A stretch of DNA of 64,000 bases. Origin: Abelmoschus esculentus (Eukaryota; Streptophyta; Magnoliopsida; Malvales; Malvaceae). Positions 1 through 12,560 of the stretch are shown one piece after another. The stretch covers positions 8,318,001 to 8,382,000 of the forward strand of contig JAUCBN010000036.1 in the NCBI GenBank assembly GCA_035048815.1. Reading direction: 5' to 3'. Within the stretch, counting starts at the first letter, position 1, and every line of letters begins with the position of its first letter. The notes below the pieces were generated by a model that was given only the letters and a program-made list of their open reading frames with translations, was not told where the DNA came from and did no database searches. The position numbers and the translations under genes were made by a program.

Positions 1-384
1 ATTGAGATTCAGGTTTATGTGACAATAAGTCCACTTAGGACTTTTACGAAGTTAGCCAACTGTGTGAAGGCTTTTAAAAGACTTTCAGATGTGGCACATG
101 TTAGGATAGAGGATTCAAAGGGTCTTGAGGAATGGACACAAGATGTTATAGGTTCTTCTCAGTTTTTGCACGAGAATCATTTTGCCTTGAAGAGTTTGAA
201 GAGGGTTGCTTCTGAACAGTTACTAATGGTTGGTTTGAGCTCTAGACCAATGACCCATAGAGGTTTCTTGTCATCTACTCCGGGAGGGATTACTGATAAG
301 TTCTCAACTCACTATCACTTTCTACACTTTTCATGGGCATTAATCATCAATTTTACACCTACTTGGACCAATGCATATACTTAA
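1..384 (+). CDS. Unrecognised partial ORF entering from the left edge
   Basis: Frame 1 is open from the first base to a TAA at 382-384, about 127 codons, so its start lies outside the window. The in-window codon sometimes taken as a start (19-21) is GTG, not ATG. The composition looks like real protein, with balanced residues and helix-like stretches such as LANCVKAFKRLSDVAHVRI, unlike the low-complexity noise frames nearby. I do not recognise the family. It ends just before an Athila-like LTR remnant, so it may be the last intact exon, or retro-copied exon, of a cellular gene cut by the insertion. Alternatively it belongs to a repeat. The sequence after about residue 100 looks less constrained, which suggests an exon boundary near 290-310. 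Confidence 0.35.
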   Translation: MEIQVYVTISPLRTFTKLANCVKAFKRLSDVAHVRIEDSKGLEEWTQDVIGSSQFLHENHFALKSLKRVASEQLLMVGLSSRPMTHRGFLSSTPGGITDKFSTHYHFLHFSWALIINFTPTWTNAYT

Positions 385-1005
385 TGTGATATATTTAGGG
401 ATTTTGCTGTTAAAGATAATATTTACAGAAAATGCATACTTTACTATATTTTTATATCTGTGCAGGAAGAAGTATTGTCGTGGCAGTAAACTGTGGCCGA
501 GGTAGCAAAAGACAAGTAGTGATATGGAAGGCAAGCTGAGGAGAAAAATGAGGAGAACGTTTCTAGACAAGAAGTCCGAGGATTGGAGCTGGATAAGCAC
601 ATGGAAAGCCTAAAGACAAGGCCACGTGGGAAAGCCTTCAAGAAGGAATCAACTTAGAAATATTTGATTTATGTACATGATTTCTTCCATACTCCAAGTT
701 GTATTCTACTTAGGAAAGTTTTGCCCTAGGCCAAGCCTATATAATACCTAGCCGTCCCAAGGAGAATGAGAGCTCGACTTGAGAGAGACAATTCGGTTTA
801 TAGATAGCTTAGATTTCATCTTTTAGTTTTTCTTTTCTTTTACATTATGTTCTAAGTTTGTTAAGCTTAGGTGAAGGTTGTAAAGTATTAGTGTGAGGAA
901 GTTAAACTTTGTTTCTTGTTTCCAATGTAATAAAATATCAAAGTTTGCTTATTCTTTGTCGTTCCTTGTTCTTACATTCAAGCTCGGGAGAGAAGTTTGT
1001 GTCCC
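385..1005 (+). repeat. Athila-like LTR remnant
   Basis: This stretch aligns by eye with the LTR at 62585-63931. Both have the GCAGGAA start of a GC-richer block, a CTCCAAGTTG block, the TTTGCCCTAGG block just before a TATA box (CTATATAATACC here, near 738), and a shared CATTCAAGCTCG / GAGAGAAGTTTG block near the R/U5 side. Homology stops near 1005, where copia gag sequence begins. The 5' boundary is not sharp. It is a truncated LTR, with no second copy nearby to pair with it. Confidence 0.6.
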
Positions 1006-1009
1006 TATT

Positions 1010-2695
1010 GGAAGAATAAGATAAAGCTATCATCGATTCCCATGATTATGTCCTTTGGGACATAATTGAAAATGGCTCATTCATTCCGATGAAACAAGTA
1101 GGTGACCGGTAAATCCTGGAAAAAAAAAGAAGCGAGGTACGGTGGAAGAAAGAGAGAGAATGTCAATAAATGACATAACTTTGCACATTTTTTTGTACAC
1201 TTGGTTCCGACATCTACTCAAAGATGTCATCTTGCAAGATTACAAAGAAAATATGAGATTCTCTTAAGATAACATATAAAGGCATAAACAACGTCAAAGA
1301 AACTAAGATCGACCATCTAAATCTTAACTACGAGAATTTCAAGATGGACCAGATGAAGATATCACCAAGATATTTGATCGATTCTCCGTAATCGTGAACG
1401 AGCTTAATGGATTCAGTGAAATCATTCCAGAGGAGAAAATAGTTCAGATGCTCATCTACTCTCTTCCCGAGTCTTGAGATAACAAGAGGACTGCTATCAT
1501 AGAAGCCAAAGACTTAAAGAACTTAAAGCTCGATGCTCTTGTAGGATCACTTCTCACCTACGAGATGATGAAGAAAGAAAGGGAAGAAGAAAAGAAAAAG
1601 ATGAGAAGGCAAGGGATTGCCCTCGAGGCCTCTCTACCTAAAGAGGTAGGCAATACTAGTGAAGAAGAAGTGTTAGAAGGATTGGTTATGTTAGATAAAC
1701 GGTTCACCCGAATAATGAGGTCAAGTAGAAATAGAAGATTTCAAAGAAGAATGACTTCAAAGAGAGGAGAAAAAAAGATGAAAAAGAACAAATCATTTGC
1801 TATGAGTGTAAGAAACCGGGTTACATTTGAACTGAGTGCCCTTACTACAAGAATAAAGAGTTCGAGAAGAAGAAAAAGCAAAAAGCTCATGTTTCTATTT
1901 GGAGCGATAAAGAATCATCATCCGATGAAAATGAAGTAGCCAACTTGTTTCTTATGGCTCTTGACAATGAGCCAAAGGTAAACCTTGAATCCTCTTGCAA
2001 TGATCTTACTTATAATGAATTATATGATACATATGGAGAATTGGAAGATGGATATGACGAATTAGTCTTAGATTATAAGGAATCCATTAAAAAGAATAAA
2101 AAAGACTCTTTTAGAATTAGAAAATGAAAATGATTCCTTGACTAGGACTAATTTAGAATTAGAAAGTAAGTTGACAAAAATGCATGAGAAATTAAAGAAT
2201 TTCGAAAAGAAAAATATTGGCATGCATAATTTACTTTCTAAGGTAATAGAAGATCACCAAAAGGAGATTCATGGGTTAAAAGATGCTTTAGGTAAAGTTA
2301 GTTCTAATATACTTAAAGGTGAACCATCTATAACTAATTATGCTAAGAAGACCTTTCATAACTATAGACATGGAAAATTTCCTAGGCACATTAATGGTAA
2401 AAAGATTATAAGTAATTGAATTCCTAAAGATGTTATGATTCTAATAATATTGTTGCTATTCTCACTTGGGTCCTTGAGGGAACCAAGCTTTTGGGAACTA
2501 ACACACATGAACCCAAACAAGTTTGGGTACCAAAAGCCAAAACATGATTCCATGTTTGTAGGTTGAGCATTGTTACAAGGCCAAAGTTTCAAGTCAAATA
2601 ATATGATACCTTGATAGTAAATGCTTAAGGAGAATGACCGAAGACAAAATAAGATTAGAGGAGTTATATCTTGATTTTTAGTGGAATGGTGATAC
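1010..2695 (+). pseudogene. Ty1/copia gag fragment (SIRE/Maximus-like)
   Basis: Broken frames on the plus strand read as a copia gag. The N-terminal part near 1020-1100 reads DYVLWDIIENGSFIP. A UBN2-like region follows at 1320-1560 (NELNGFSEIIPEEKIVQ, then AKDLKNLKLDALVGSLLTYE). A zinc-knuckle remnant lies near 1795-1850 (ICYECKKPGYI). A long acidic, coiled-coil region follows at 1900-2330, and a GTNTHEPKQVWVPKAKT-type block near 2500-2540. The coiled coil after the knuckle is usual for the SIRE/Maximus lineage. Several frameshifts and stops are needed to read it, and protease and pol are absent. It is cut at 2699/2700 by solo LTR copy A. Confidence 0.7.
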
Positions 2696-4427
2696 CTGAT
2701 GTAACATCCCGAATTTGGTTCTAGATGTTTTGGTTCTAGTTAGAGAGGTTCAATTCGGGTCAAATTGGATTTCTTCGATTCATTAATTCTGAATAATTAA
2801 AATATTAATATTTTAATCGAGTGAATAGTAAATTTCTAAAAAAATTCTAAAAATATTAAAATAATATTTTAAGGCTAATGAAATGTTGATTGAATCTTAA
2901 TTTGGTTATATTAAGATTAATTTCTAATTTAGTGACTAAAATGCAAATTTGGAAAGTTAGTGGCAAAATTATCATTTTGTCAAAAATTTAGTTTTTGTGA
3001 CTAAATTGAAAAGTAAGCCAAATATTAGGATCCATAGAGGTAAATTAACCCAAAATGTTTTAATTAGAGATATTTCATCAAAATTCGTTTTAATTGACGT
3101 TTAATCACATTTTCTTTTTCACTCCATTTTCTCACCATTTTCTCTCCATGGATTCTCAAATCACTTGTTAAATTCTTATCCATTTGTATCAAGATTCACC
3201 TTATTTTGTTAAGCATTTCATCCTCTTCAAAACCTCTCAATTTGTTTTATATAATCATCCACCGATTTAGAGGAAAATCAAGAGAGAATTTCACGTCAAT
3301 ATTGGTGGATACATATCAAAGGTAATATTTTGTTTCCTTTCCAATTCTAATGTTATTTATTTGATATTCCCAAGTATTTGGCTTACAAATCAATAATCTC
3401 AACTTGATTTTGTGATTTAATTCAAGATTTTGGAGTTTTTATGGAAATTTCAAGAAAGTAAGTTAGATCTTGTTCAAGGCTATAATTAGGATGATTTTTT
3501 ATGAAATTAAAATTATTTGAATGATTAAATGGGTCTTTTAATGATCTCACATAGTTTTAATTCCATAATAAATGAATCAGTGTTGTTAGAAGTGGTTTTC
3601 GGATGGTTTTATGGGTTGTTTTTATGTTCTATTTTTGCTGGAGGTATAAGGATGGTTTGAAGGGTTTTTTAGTTCATAATCGAGGAGGTTTAGCTATTAG
3701 ATTTGTTAGATTAGGAGCTAGTATAGTTTCTGGGCGTTTCAACTTAGTTTTCGGCCTTTTCGACTTAGTTTTCGGTAGATTTATGGAGGTTCAATGTTGC
3801 TACTATGTTGAGCATGTTTTGATATGTATATACTTTGTTTTGGTGATGTATAGGAAGTGGAAAAAGGCTCTTGAATGGTTGGTGCATTGGCGTTGCCGTT
3901 GGAGCATCGGTGAAGGCTTGTTTTGCTTGTCGGTGAGTGAATTTGGATTGAAAGCGAATCGCAAATGTTTGGTTCTATTTTGGGATTATGGAATAGTGTA
4001 AAAGCTTTCCATAGTCCAATAGTAAGTGATTTCTATAGTTTCGGAAACATTTCCTAAGTTTTGACTATTTTGTAATAGCCTTGTGAAAGATATTTTCATA
4101 GAGATTTTGTGAATGCATAAATTGAATTTTTGACATGATGCATGCATGTGTTAGTTGCTATAAATGAATGGTTTAAAATGACATTCCTGGCTTTTGAAAG
4201 CATGAAAAACATTTGGAATAATATGTGGTTATTTGCCTTACATTTGATTAAGTCGTTGAGCATGATTTTGGTTCACTTGATGAATATATTTTGAATGCAT
4301 TATGAGTAGTAAGTTAACATGCATGATCAGAATGATATTGGCTTGGTAACACTAACTATAGTTACGAATACAAATGATATGTCATTAGGATTAAGTGCAC
4401 TATAAAGATTATGAGAATAATGATGTT

Positions 4428-4676
4428 GCCTACACGTAAACATGGGTGACTATGTGTCTGACCGTGCATGTAGAGCTTGCCTACACGTAAACAAGGGTGA
4501 CTAAGTGTCCGACCGTTCGTGTAGAGCTTGCCTATATGTAAACAAGGGTGACTTAATGTCCAACGTGCATATAGATGACACTACGAAGACAAGGGTGACT
4601 TTATGTCTGACCGTGCATAGTGGGATAATATGTATACAAGGGTGACTATGTATCCAACCGATGTATATTGAGACCA
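4428..4676 (+). repeat. Minisatellite inside LTR copy A (about 50-bp unit)
   Basis: About five tandem units share the core ACAAGGGTGACTNNGTGTCC and a flank like GCCTACACGTAA. The first two are close to identical and the last three diverge. Unit starts are near 4428, 4478, 4528, 4577 and 4626. The homologous array in copy B is at 15118-15325 on the other strand. Confidence 0.8.
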
Positions 4677-5363
4677 AGAGTATATAATTATGGTATAAGG
4701 AATCTGAGTATTTGGTAAGCTTAAGGTTCACAACATGTTATCACTTAAACGTCAATATGCATGATTCATGAATTTATTTGAGTACGAACATGAGCATGAT
4801 TTGTTTAAGCATACTTGATTTAGCATGAAAAGTACAAGTTATGGTTTTAAATTGGTTTTAAGTGCTGCATTGATGAACTTGTGTTTTAGAGCTACCTCAC
4901 TAAGCATGTTTTGCTTAAGCTCTTCTTTCTTTCTTGTAGAGAAATAAAGGCTTTTCGGATAATATTTGTAGCAAGTGGTTTAAGGGGATAAACCTTATTC
5001 ATTTTGGTATAATTTGACAAAATAAATAAGACTTGGCAATTTGTAAACTTTTCCTTTTTAAGTGTGTTTTGAGTTAGCAATGGAATTGTGTAAGCAACCT
5101 ATGAACATGTTTCTTGTTGATTTGGTAGGGTTGATTTTTTGTTGAGTTTGCTTGAAGCATGTTCGATCGTGAGTGGCTATTGAAATTGAGTAATGTTAGG
5201 AAGCATGCCTCTAGTTGTTACGGGGTCCTATGATAGCTATAATCGATTGTATTATTTGCTATTAATGTTTAGGAATTATGCATATAGTTGATGGTGAGCA
5301 GTGGTTGTGTCTTGAATTGGTTGAATCCATTTAATATGGCTGATTTTAGGTTCTGGACACAAA

Positions 5364-5535
5364 AGTTTCGAAACCTTTAGCAGATAGTTTCGAAAACTCC
5401 AAGAAGGTTTCGAAACCTTGCGGGCTAATTCGATTCTAGAACCTTACTGGACGCGAAAAGTTTCGAAACATTGAGGGAAGTTTCAAAACTTTTTCCATAA
5501 AGTTTTGAAACCTATATTGAAGGTTTCGAAACCTT
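5364..5535 (+). repeat. Cluster of GTTTCGAAAC palindromes in LTR copy A
   Basis: Seven perfect or near-perfect copies of the palindrome GGTTTCGAAACC occur within about 170 bases, including two perfect GGTTTCGAAACC-type sites and variants with AGTTTCGAAAACT, GTTTCAAAAC and GTTTTGAAAC. The equivalent place in copy B carries GGTATCGATACC instead. Confidence 0.85.
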
Positions 5536-6104
5536 TGGCTGTCATAAGTTAATAGTTGCTGAAAATTGCATTTTAGTCCCGAATATCTTTCTTTGTTCAA
5601 TAATGGTAGCTATGAATGTTATTTTAAGCTGAAATTTCACATGGATGCATAAATTTGACTAAATTTCAAGTTTTCTAACTTAATTTGGATGAAGTCCTTA
5701 GAATTTGAAAGATTTACATTTTGGTCCCCAATTAGTGTAGTATGTAATTGATGACGTTAGAATTCTCCGTTGGTTTGAAATTTATCGTGTGTGATATTTG
5801 GATGTTTAATTGAACCTTGATAGAATAAATTTTTACCTTTCTAATAGAATTTAAAAGATTTACATTTTAGTCCTTAATATACTTATGTGTTTAATCGAGT
5901 GCTCGATTGTGATTGAATTGCTTCCGTTCTTTTTTTGCATGAAATCGATACACGTAAGAACTTAATTATACCTCTAGATAAGAGAAAAAATATATAACGA
6001 TTTTTAGGATTGTTTATCGGATCAGGCCTTCGTAGGTTTGGTTCGGTATTCCCCGTGTAATCCATTAGAGTCAGTTTCGTCTAGGCCGGGTTAAGGGGGT
6101 TACA

Positions 6105-7218
6105 CCTAATGACTAAACAAAAGGAAAATTTGAAATTATAAGCTTTATTTATATTTGTGTCTTTACCTGTTTTAATTATTTCTTATTTGTCAATGGTCTT
6201 AGTATGATTTTGGTTGATCATGAGTTCTTACATGATAATTGATTTTATTTCTTTCTTGATTATTATACTTTTACGATGTTTTACATTGAATCTATAAAAT
6301 ATGATGATCATTAATCATTGCATAGTAAAACATGCTTATGATGCTCTTAATTATGAATTTTGACCATTAACATACATTTAGGGGCTTTAGAAACTCATTC
6401 CTAGTCTTTTAGAAGCCTTTCAGATAGAGCCTAGCATAGTAGTATCAAAAAAAATGAGGATCAGTTTCGATACCTTCTCATAGAATTCTTAAATAGGACA
6501 TTTCTTGGCAAGTCAGTATCAAAACGTCCAAAATTTGTTTCGATATGCCTCTAGTTCCGATATGGATAAAAGTCTATATCGATACAATACCGTATCGAAA
6601 TCGTGTTCTCGTGTTCCGATACCTGCGTATCGATATCATTTTATGGGGTATTGATACTCGTGGTGGTAGAAGTTTTTTTAAAGCCTAAAAATCTAATTTT
6701 AACCTATTTAGAAAACTTCCCTTTCCTCCTCAAAACCCTAAGCCAAAAATCCTATATAAACACCCTCTCATTGTCCTAATTTCTTCACAAATACATCAAG
6801 TTTTCTTAAGGGTTTCTACTCAAAATATCAAGCATAAGGTTATATCAAAGTTTCATGATCATAAAAACCCAATTTCATCCTCAATCTCTACTCAAGGTAA
6901 TTTTGAAACTTTTTATATTCTTTTAATTCTAGGTTGTTAAAATTAAGTTTTTTTTATAGATTGTACTTATTTTATGTAAAGGTATTCAAAATCCCATAAA
7001 AGTTTTTCAAAGATCCAAAAATTTTCATTTAAATATAAAACCTTTTTTTCATATTTTTGTTTATTGATTTTCAAATTCTTTTAATCAATTTTGTTTTTCA
7101 AACTTTGTTTTTAATTTTTTTTAAAACCATTGAGTTATTAATTTACTGGATTAAATTTGGTTATCTTTGCTTAATCGTTTTCTAAAGCCTAATAATCCTA
7201 CATTGCTTATCTATATCA
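6105..7218 (+). other. LTR-like non-coding stretch with GTATCGATAC motifs and a TATA box
   Basis: No gene is visible. 6470-6660 carries scattered TATCGATA, TTTCGATA and TATTGATA motifs like those of the LTRs elsewhere in the window. A promoter-like block follows at 6715-6800, with CCTATATAAACACC near 6752. This is probably U3/R or leader sequence of the element whose accessory ORF and 3' LTR follow. Its 5' boundary was not found; solo LTR copy A may have landed in it. Confidence 0.4.
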
Positions 7219-8340
7219 ATGGTTTCTGAGAAACATTCACACAATGAGGTGGGAAGTTCAACAGACACCGAGAGGAATCCACTTGTCCAAAACTTCCCTA
7301 TATCTATCAAATGTACTTTTTCGATCATGGTTCTTACGAGAGCTTTCATCCATATCGCAATCACAAGCACAAGAAGGAGCGTTGTGTCGATATGAACTTC
7401 ATGGATTCGGACAATTTCCAATTTTGTCATCTTTATCTCTTCCAAAATTTGAAGTTCATGAAGTTTTAATCTTTGCTCGGTATCTTCTTTTTCGTTCTTG
7501 TGATTTTTTCTATGCTAATGCCACTTTTGTTCCTTCCAAGGATAAATCTCAAATTATAACTATAGAATCCTACCAAATGGGGCATTGATTTTGTGTTAAA
7601 ATGAAGCTTCTTTGTGAAGTCTTTGGATGAAAATTCCTTTGGCCAAAATCTTACTGGATCCTTCATCAACCTAGATGTCCATGACCAGTTTCCACACTTG
7701 ATCATCTCTTGGTGGATTTGTCCATCTAACAATAAATACTCTTGAATCCGACATGTTTATGATTTTTGGATCTCTTGCTTTCGCTAAGGGAAACTTCCCA
7801 ATCTCGCAAAGATCATGTTTTCTGATCTCCTGCGATAAGTTCAAAATCATCACACCAAAAATTGTCTTTCCTTTTCATATGGTTGTGCTTTATGTTCAAT
7901 CTTCTTGTATTTGTGGATTATTGTTCTTATGATCTTCCGAAAATGGTGAAGGAACCAATAGGTGAGACCTCACTTAATTGCTCTCACTTTGAATTTATTG
8001 GAGGTGATTGAGTTCATGAAGAGGTGCCTCATCCTGCTCAAGCTAATGATCCTGAATTGATCAACCAAGTTGCTCAAAATGTCAAACTCATTACTTTCCT
8101 CACCAATCAATTCGTCAGACTTAACCATCGCATCGATACCCGCTTTGACAATCTTCAAGGTCAACTAGGTGTTTTGACTACTCGTGTGACGGAACTTGAA
8201 GCTTTACACTTATCCATGAGTATGTCTTTGAAGCCTTTCGCGATGAATGACGTAGGTCTCATGCCACCCAAGATGATAATAATGATGAGGGCAACGGTGA
8301 AGAGGAGTAGCTTGTTAGCTTTTAGGCTAGTTGTCTCTTA
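7219..8340 (+). pseudogene. Degenerate accessory ORF of an Athila/Tat-type element
   Basis: An ATG at 7219 opens MVSEKHSHNEVGSSTDTE, and the coding signal then moves between plus frames. The central block (about 7440-7620) reads FFYANATFVPSKDKSQ followed by MKLLCEVFG, the pattern of the putative plant transposon protein domain found after pol in Athila and related gypsy elements. A later block (about 7690-7870) and the acidic, heptad-like tail LNHRIDTRFDNLQGQLGVL (about 8110-8180) match the usual C-terminal part of such proteins. At least three frame breaks are needed. No gag or pol lies nearby, so the parent element was non-autonomous or internally deleted. The domain assignment is from memory and should be checked by profile search. 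Confidence 0.45.
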
Positions 8341-8650
8341 GGATTAGTTTCTATTTCCATTCATGTCATGTTTTTATGTTTTAAAACTTATACATCTTTG
8401 TTTTATGTTTTAAGTATTATGTTTTGATTTTGTTATGTTGATTGAGTTTTAATTTTCTTAATGCTATGGATTATGTTATTAATGTTTATATCTTGTTGCT
8501 TAATTTTTTCCCTTCATGTATATCTTTGATTATGATCCAACAAAAGTTGAAGTATTTAAAATAAATTTTTAACCTATACACATATTAATGGAGAGTTTTA
8601 TTAAGGGAGAGTTTGTTTTTACTTAGAAATTTATTTTAGCTTTTTATATT

Positions 8651-9890
8651 AAAATGGGAGATTGTAAAACCTAAATTTAATTTTGATATAACAAACAAGC
8701 TAAATGACTATTTTGTAAATAATTTTTAAGCCCAAAACAATTCGATAAGTCAACAAAGTTTTCTAAGTTAAAACAATAACCCAAAATTATTTTCCTAAGA
8801 TTTTTCAAGCCAAAACATTCAAAATCGTATAGTCGTTTTGATATCATCCATAATGGTATTGATACCGTGTTTATAAATTCAAAGAATGTTTTTGAGTTTT
8901 TTCAAGTATTCGATATGGTACAAAACCGTTTTGATACCATTTGAAACTTTGATTTTTGGTTTCAAAACCTTTTCCAGGCTGTACCAATATCGTCCTTTGC
9001 AATTAAAACTAAAATTAAATATTTAATTTTGTTTTGATACCACAACTCAGTGTTTCGATACTTGAGTTATTTTTTCAAAAAATTTAAATTATTAAATATT
9101 TTAACACTTGAGATGTTAGTTAATTTTCAAAAGGTTGTTGACCAGTATCGATAAGCTTTATAGGCGATTCGATACCAGTTTTGGCAGTTTTAAAATGTTT
9201 TGATACAACCTTCAAGTTATTTCGATACCCATTTTGATACTATAACCGATGGTATCGATACCCCTTTATTAAATGCACATAACGACTCTTTCTATTTTGG
9301 TAGTGTTTCAATACAGGTACCCCGAGTATCAATATTGATAGTTGTAGAAGTGCATTTATGGTGGGAAGATGAAGTTTTAACGTCTATATTTATGTTCCCA
9401 ACCACTTCAATGGTTAAAAATCGAAGAGAGGGTATAAAATCAAGCTTCTAAATTAGCAACAACAACTACTGATCCAAAAGACAACATACAAGCATCCAAT
9501 CTAACCTTAAGAGCTTTATTGTCAAATCTTTGTACGCCTAAATTTCATTGTAATCTTTATTTTCTGAGATTGGAGAGTGAGAACATTGTAATCGGGGCAA
9601 AAACTTTTGTTTGAGAGAAAATATTTTTGTCATTCTTCTTGTTTGTAACTTTGTGAGGTTGAATTAATCTTTGGTTGAAAGATTGATTCAGTTTGTAATG
9701 GTTATCCCTTGAATTGAGAAAAAGAGCGAATTCATTAGTGAATTGGGTTAAAAATTCTTAGTGAGAGCTAAGGTAATGGATGTAGAGCTTGTTCGAAGCT
9801 TAAACCACTATAAATCGTGTGTTGTTCAATTTTTCATATTTTTATCAAACACTCCACAAAAATTTTAATTGTCAATTTATCCCTCTTAGC
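8651..9890 (+). repeat. Polypurine tract and 3' LTR of the same element
   Basis: AAAATGGGAGAT (8651-8662) is a polypurine tract followed directly by TGTAAAACC, a credible LTR start at 8663. The LTR holds many GTATCGATAC-like motifs (8830-9310), a TATA box in GGGTATAAAATC near 9430, and a GT-rich U5-like part to about 9880. No matching 5' LTR was found, and the right boundary is approximate. Confidence 0.45.
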
Positions 9891-12560
9891 TAATTCCATC
9901 GATTGATAACTAAACGCTTTCAATGGTAAAGGAAACCAAAGAAAGCGCAGAACAATGAATAGTGGCATTCCTCGTTAAAATAGAAAGATAGAGCTGTAAT
10001 AGTAACAAGAGAGAAAGAAAATAAAAAGAATTGAGTTTAGGCGTTAAATTAAAGATTTTAGTATATTTAATTTTAATATATTAATTAAAATACTACAAAA
10101 AATATAAAATGTCTATTATATCTTAGTTTTAATTTTTTAAAAATAATTTTAATAATAAATATAATTCTTAAAAATTTTAATTTTTATTAATTAATTTAAA
10201 AATGTTCAACAATGTTTAGAGTTAATAATATTCAAAAGGTGTGTCACGTAAGTGATAGGCTCGTCCATGTTTAGATATTGTTTAAATTAAATAAAAATTA
10301 TTTGTGTGAACTAAAATGTATTTCAAAGGATTTTTATTATATAATAATTTTGATTAGGAAAAGTAATGAAAAAATTTGGTTAGTTCAAAAGTCGATTAAA
10401 TTGACCAAAATTTATCCAGTTCAATTAATTTTTCAAAAAATTGAAATTAAAATCTTAAACATTTTATTAAATTTAAATTTGGATAATTTGATTCAGTCAT
10501 TGATCGAATTAATCAATTGAACACCGTTAAAAATAACACTATATATTGTAAAAATATCTTGATACCCACTAATATCAATGTTCCTTTAAGAAATTAATTT
10601 TGTATTTTGAATATAAACAAATCGAACCAATTCAATTTAAGATAAACAATTAATTTCGTTCATTCCAAACAAATTTAAATCATTTTTGTCTTCTATAATG
10701 ACTTAAATTTTAGTCGAATTACCTTAAAGTTATAAACTTTGTGAACTTATGAAAGCCTTAGTAGGCTTCCTCGACATTATTGGGTTATAGGCCTTGAGTT
10801 GAGTGGTGATTATGAGGATGTTAAAGGGATAAAAGTGTAAATCCTGACATTTTGAAGAAAAAGATGAAGTGTTTCTTTTTACAGAAAGTAGAGGATGGTA
10901 GTCATATTTTGTCCTCATTTACCTTCTCATCTCTTTTTCGTTTCTTTGATGGAAACTCAAAGGTAAAAGTTCAATTTTTATCTTTTTTAAGTAAGATTTT
11001 GAGAATAAAAATTAAGGACGTTATAATCTCTATCAAAACATCTATCATTTAAAGTAAGAATAGTTGAGAATAGTGAAAATGAAGAAAATGAGTTTTTTTG
11101 AAAATTTATGAATTTGGTTGTAGTTAAGGACGTTGGAAAGCATTCCAAAGAGGAAGAAAAGATGTAGGTTTGAACTAAAGAAGTAGGCTATTTTTCAGCT
11201 TTAAAGGAAAGTTAGTAACTTTCAAATACTTGTTTGATGATTTAGGTGTTTAAATACTTAAAATGGTTGATATTAATATTCAGGAAGTAATATTGATACC
11301 CTAAGATTTTTAGTTTAAGAACACTATTTTATTGCTATGAACTTTGAATGGGGTAATGGTATGATGTTCAACATATAACGGTACATCATGTAAAACGGCA
11401 TCAGTACGAGTTAACCTGTATCGGTATGCAAAGGCTAGATGAAACTTTAGTAAACTCAATGTGTATAAATACCTATGAGAGTACGAATACCCTAGGGTAT
11501 CCTATCGGTACACAAAGATCAGTATTGGCACCCTATTAACTATTTAATTCTTGAAAAAAGATTAAGCATTTAGATAATTAATTGTAAAAATAATGTCAAG
11601 CTTGAGTCTTTACATGTAAATATATACGGTCATCAAGTAATAAAATAATAAGTAGAATATTCATAGAGATTATCCAAAAAATAATTATCAAATCAATTAA
11701 CAAATATAATTAAGGTCGACAATAAAGTGAGAGAACTAAAATTTTAATATGACTAAAGAAATTAAAGGAAGTCTATGCAAAATATTAAGAAAGTAATATA
11801 ATATAAAAAACGAATTTATAACAAGTTGATAAATGTTATCTAGAATTCACATGTATAAAGATAATAATCAATTAAATGTTAGCTTGATTTTATTGTTGAA
11901 CAATTTCCTTAAGCAATTTATACGTTTATTGGAAGCTTAAAATCACTAACTTGCTTGACAATGCACCCTATATTCTAAGCAGGTAAATTAATTTAAAATG
12001 TAAGTCTAATTTACTTGAACTTTATTTGGTTGAAGCATCTCTTTAAAGTGCAAGTATAAATTTCTTATTTCCAAGTCAATTATGATATTAAACAATAATG
12101 AGTACTTAAAATTAGCTTTCAAATAATAAAAGATACATAAATATTCAAATCATATTTAACAGACAATATTATCAACTAACAAGTTTAACCTACTGCTGAT
12201 AATTAATTGGGTTTTATTATGAATATTCTTAATTAAATAAAAATTAGTTCATGATTAAGGTTGAATGTGTAATAACTCATTTTTTTAGATATAATAATAT
12301 TATTATATTTTATTATTTTATTATTATTATATAGAAAAAGAAAAAGAAAATTAAAAATATTATTAAAAGATAAAAAATAATAAAAAAACAAAAAATCACG
12401 TAGACAGTGTGAGTCCACGTAACCCGACACCAGCCCCTTGCCTACAAATGGCGGGGTGGGACATGAAATGGCAGGCAATTTGGGCCAAATCCCTTTACAG
12501 CCGAATTTGGCATGGGACAATACCCTTTTAGGCTTGTGAGCAATGCTGCCACTAGGGAAT
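9890..12560. other. AT-rich intergenic stretch, no gene seen
   Basis: Short frames only, none with recognisable protein. 10700-11560 has an LTR-like texture, including degenerate palindromes such as GTATCGGTA near 11420. 12285-12375 is A/T low complexity. 12395-12540 is GC-richer (GTGAGTCCACGTAACCCGAC) and may be the edge of another repeat. Confidence 0.5.

Larger units (their letters stand above)
2700..6104 (+). mobile_element. Solo LTR, 3.4-kb gypsy-type family (copy A)
   Basis: The repeat begins TGTAACATCCCGA and ends GGGGGTTACA. The flanks are CCTGA (2695-2699) and CCTAA (6105-6109), a 5-bp target duplication with one mismatch. Copy B (13660-17107, inverted) has the same ends and the same internal order: AT-rich U3, minisatellite, palindrome cluster, terminal block. 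No internal coding region accompanies either copy, so both look like solo LTRs left by LTR-LTR recombination. TGTAACACCCC-type ends and long LTRs fit Del/Tekay-like chromoviruses, but no protein confirms the lineage. The frame at 3603-4001 is long but not recognisable and I do not call it a gene. Confidence 0.75.

Noticed and set aside
3603..4001. 132-codon ORF in LTR copy A
   Set aside because: It is not conserved as a frame in the homologous part of copy B (which would be near 15750-16150 on the minus strand) and has no recognised domain.
4428..4676. CRISPR-like array of evenly spaced repeats
   Set aside because: Units are directly tandem with no unique spacers, the repeat lies in an LTR, and the DNA is plant nuclear.
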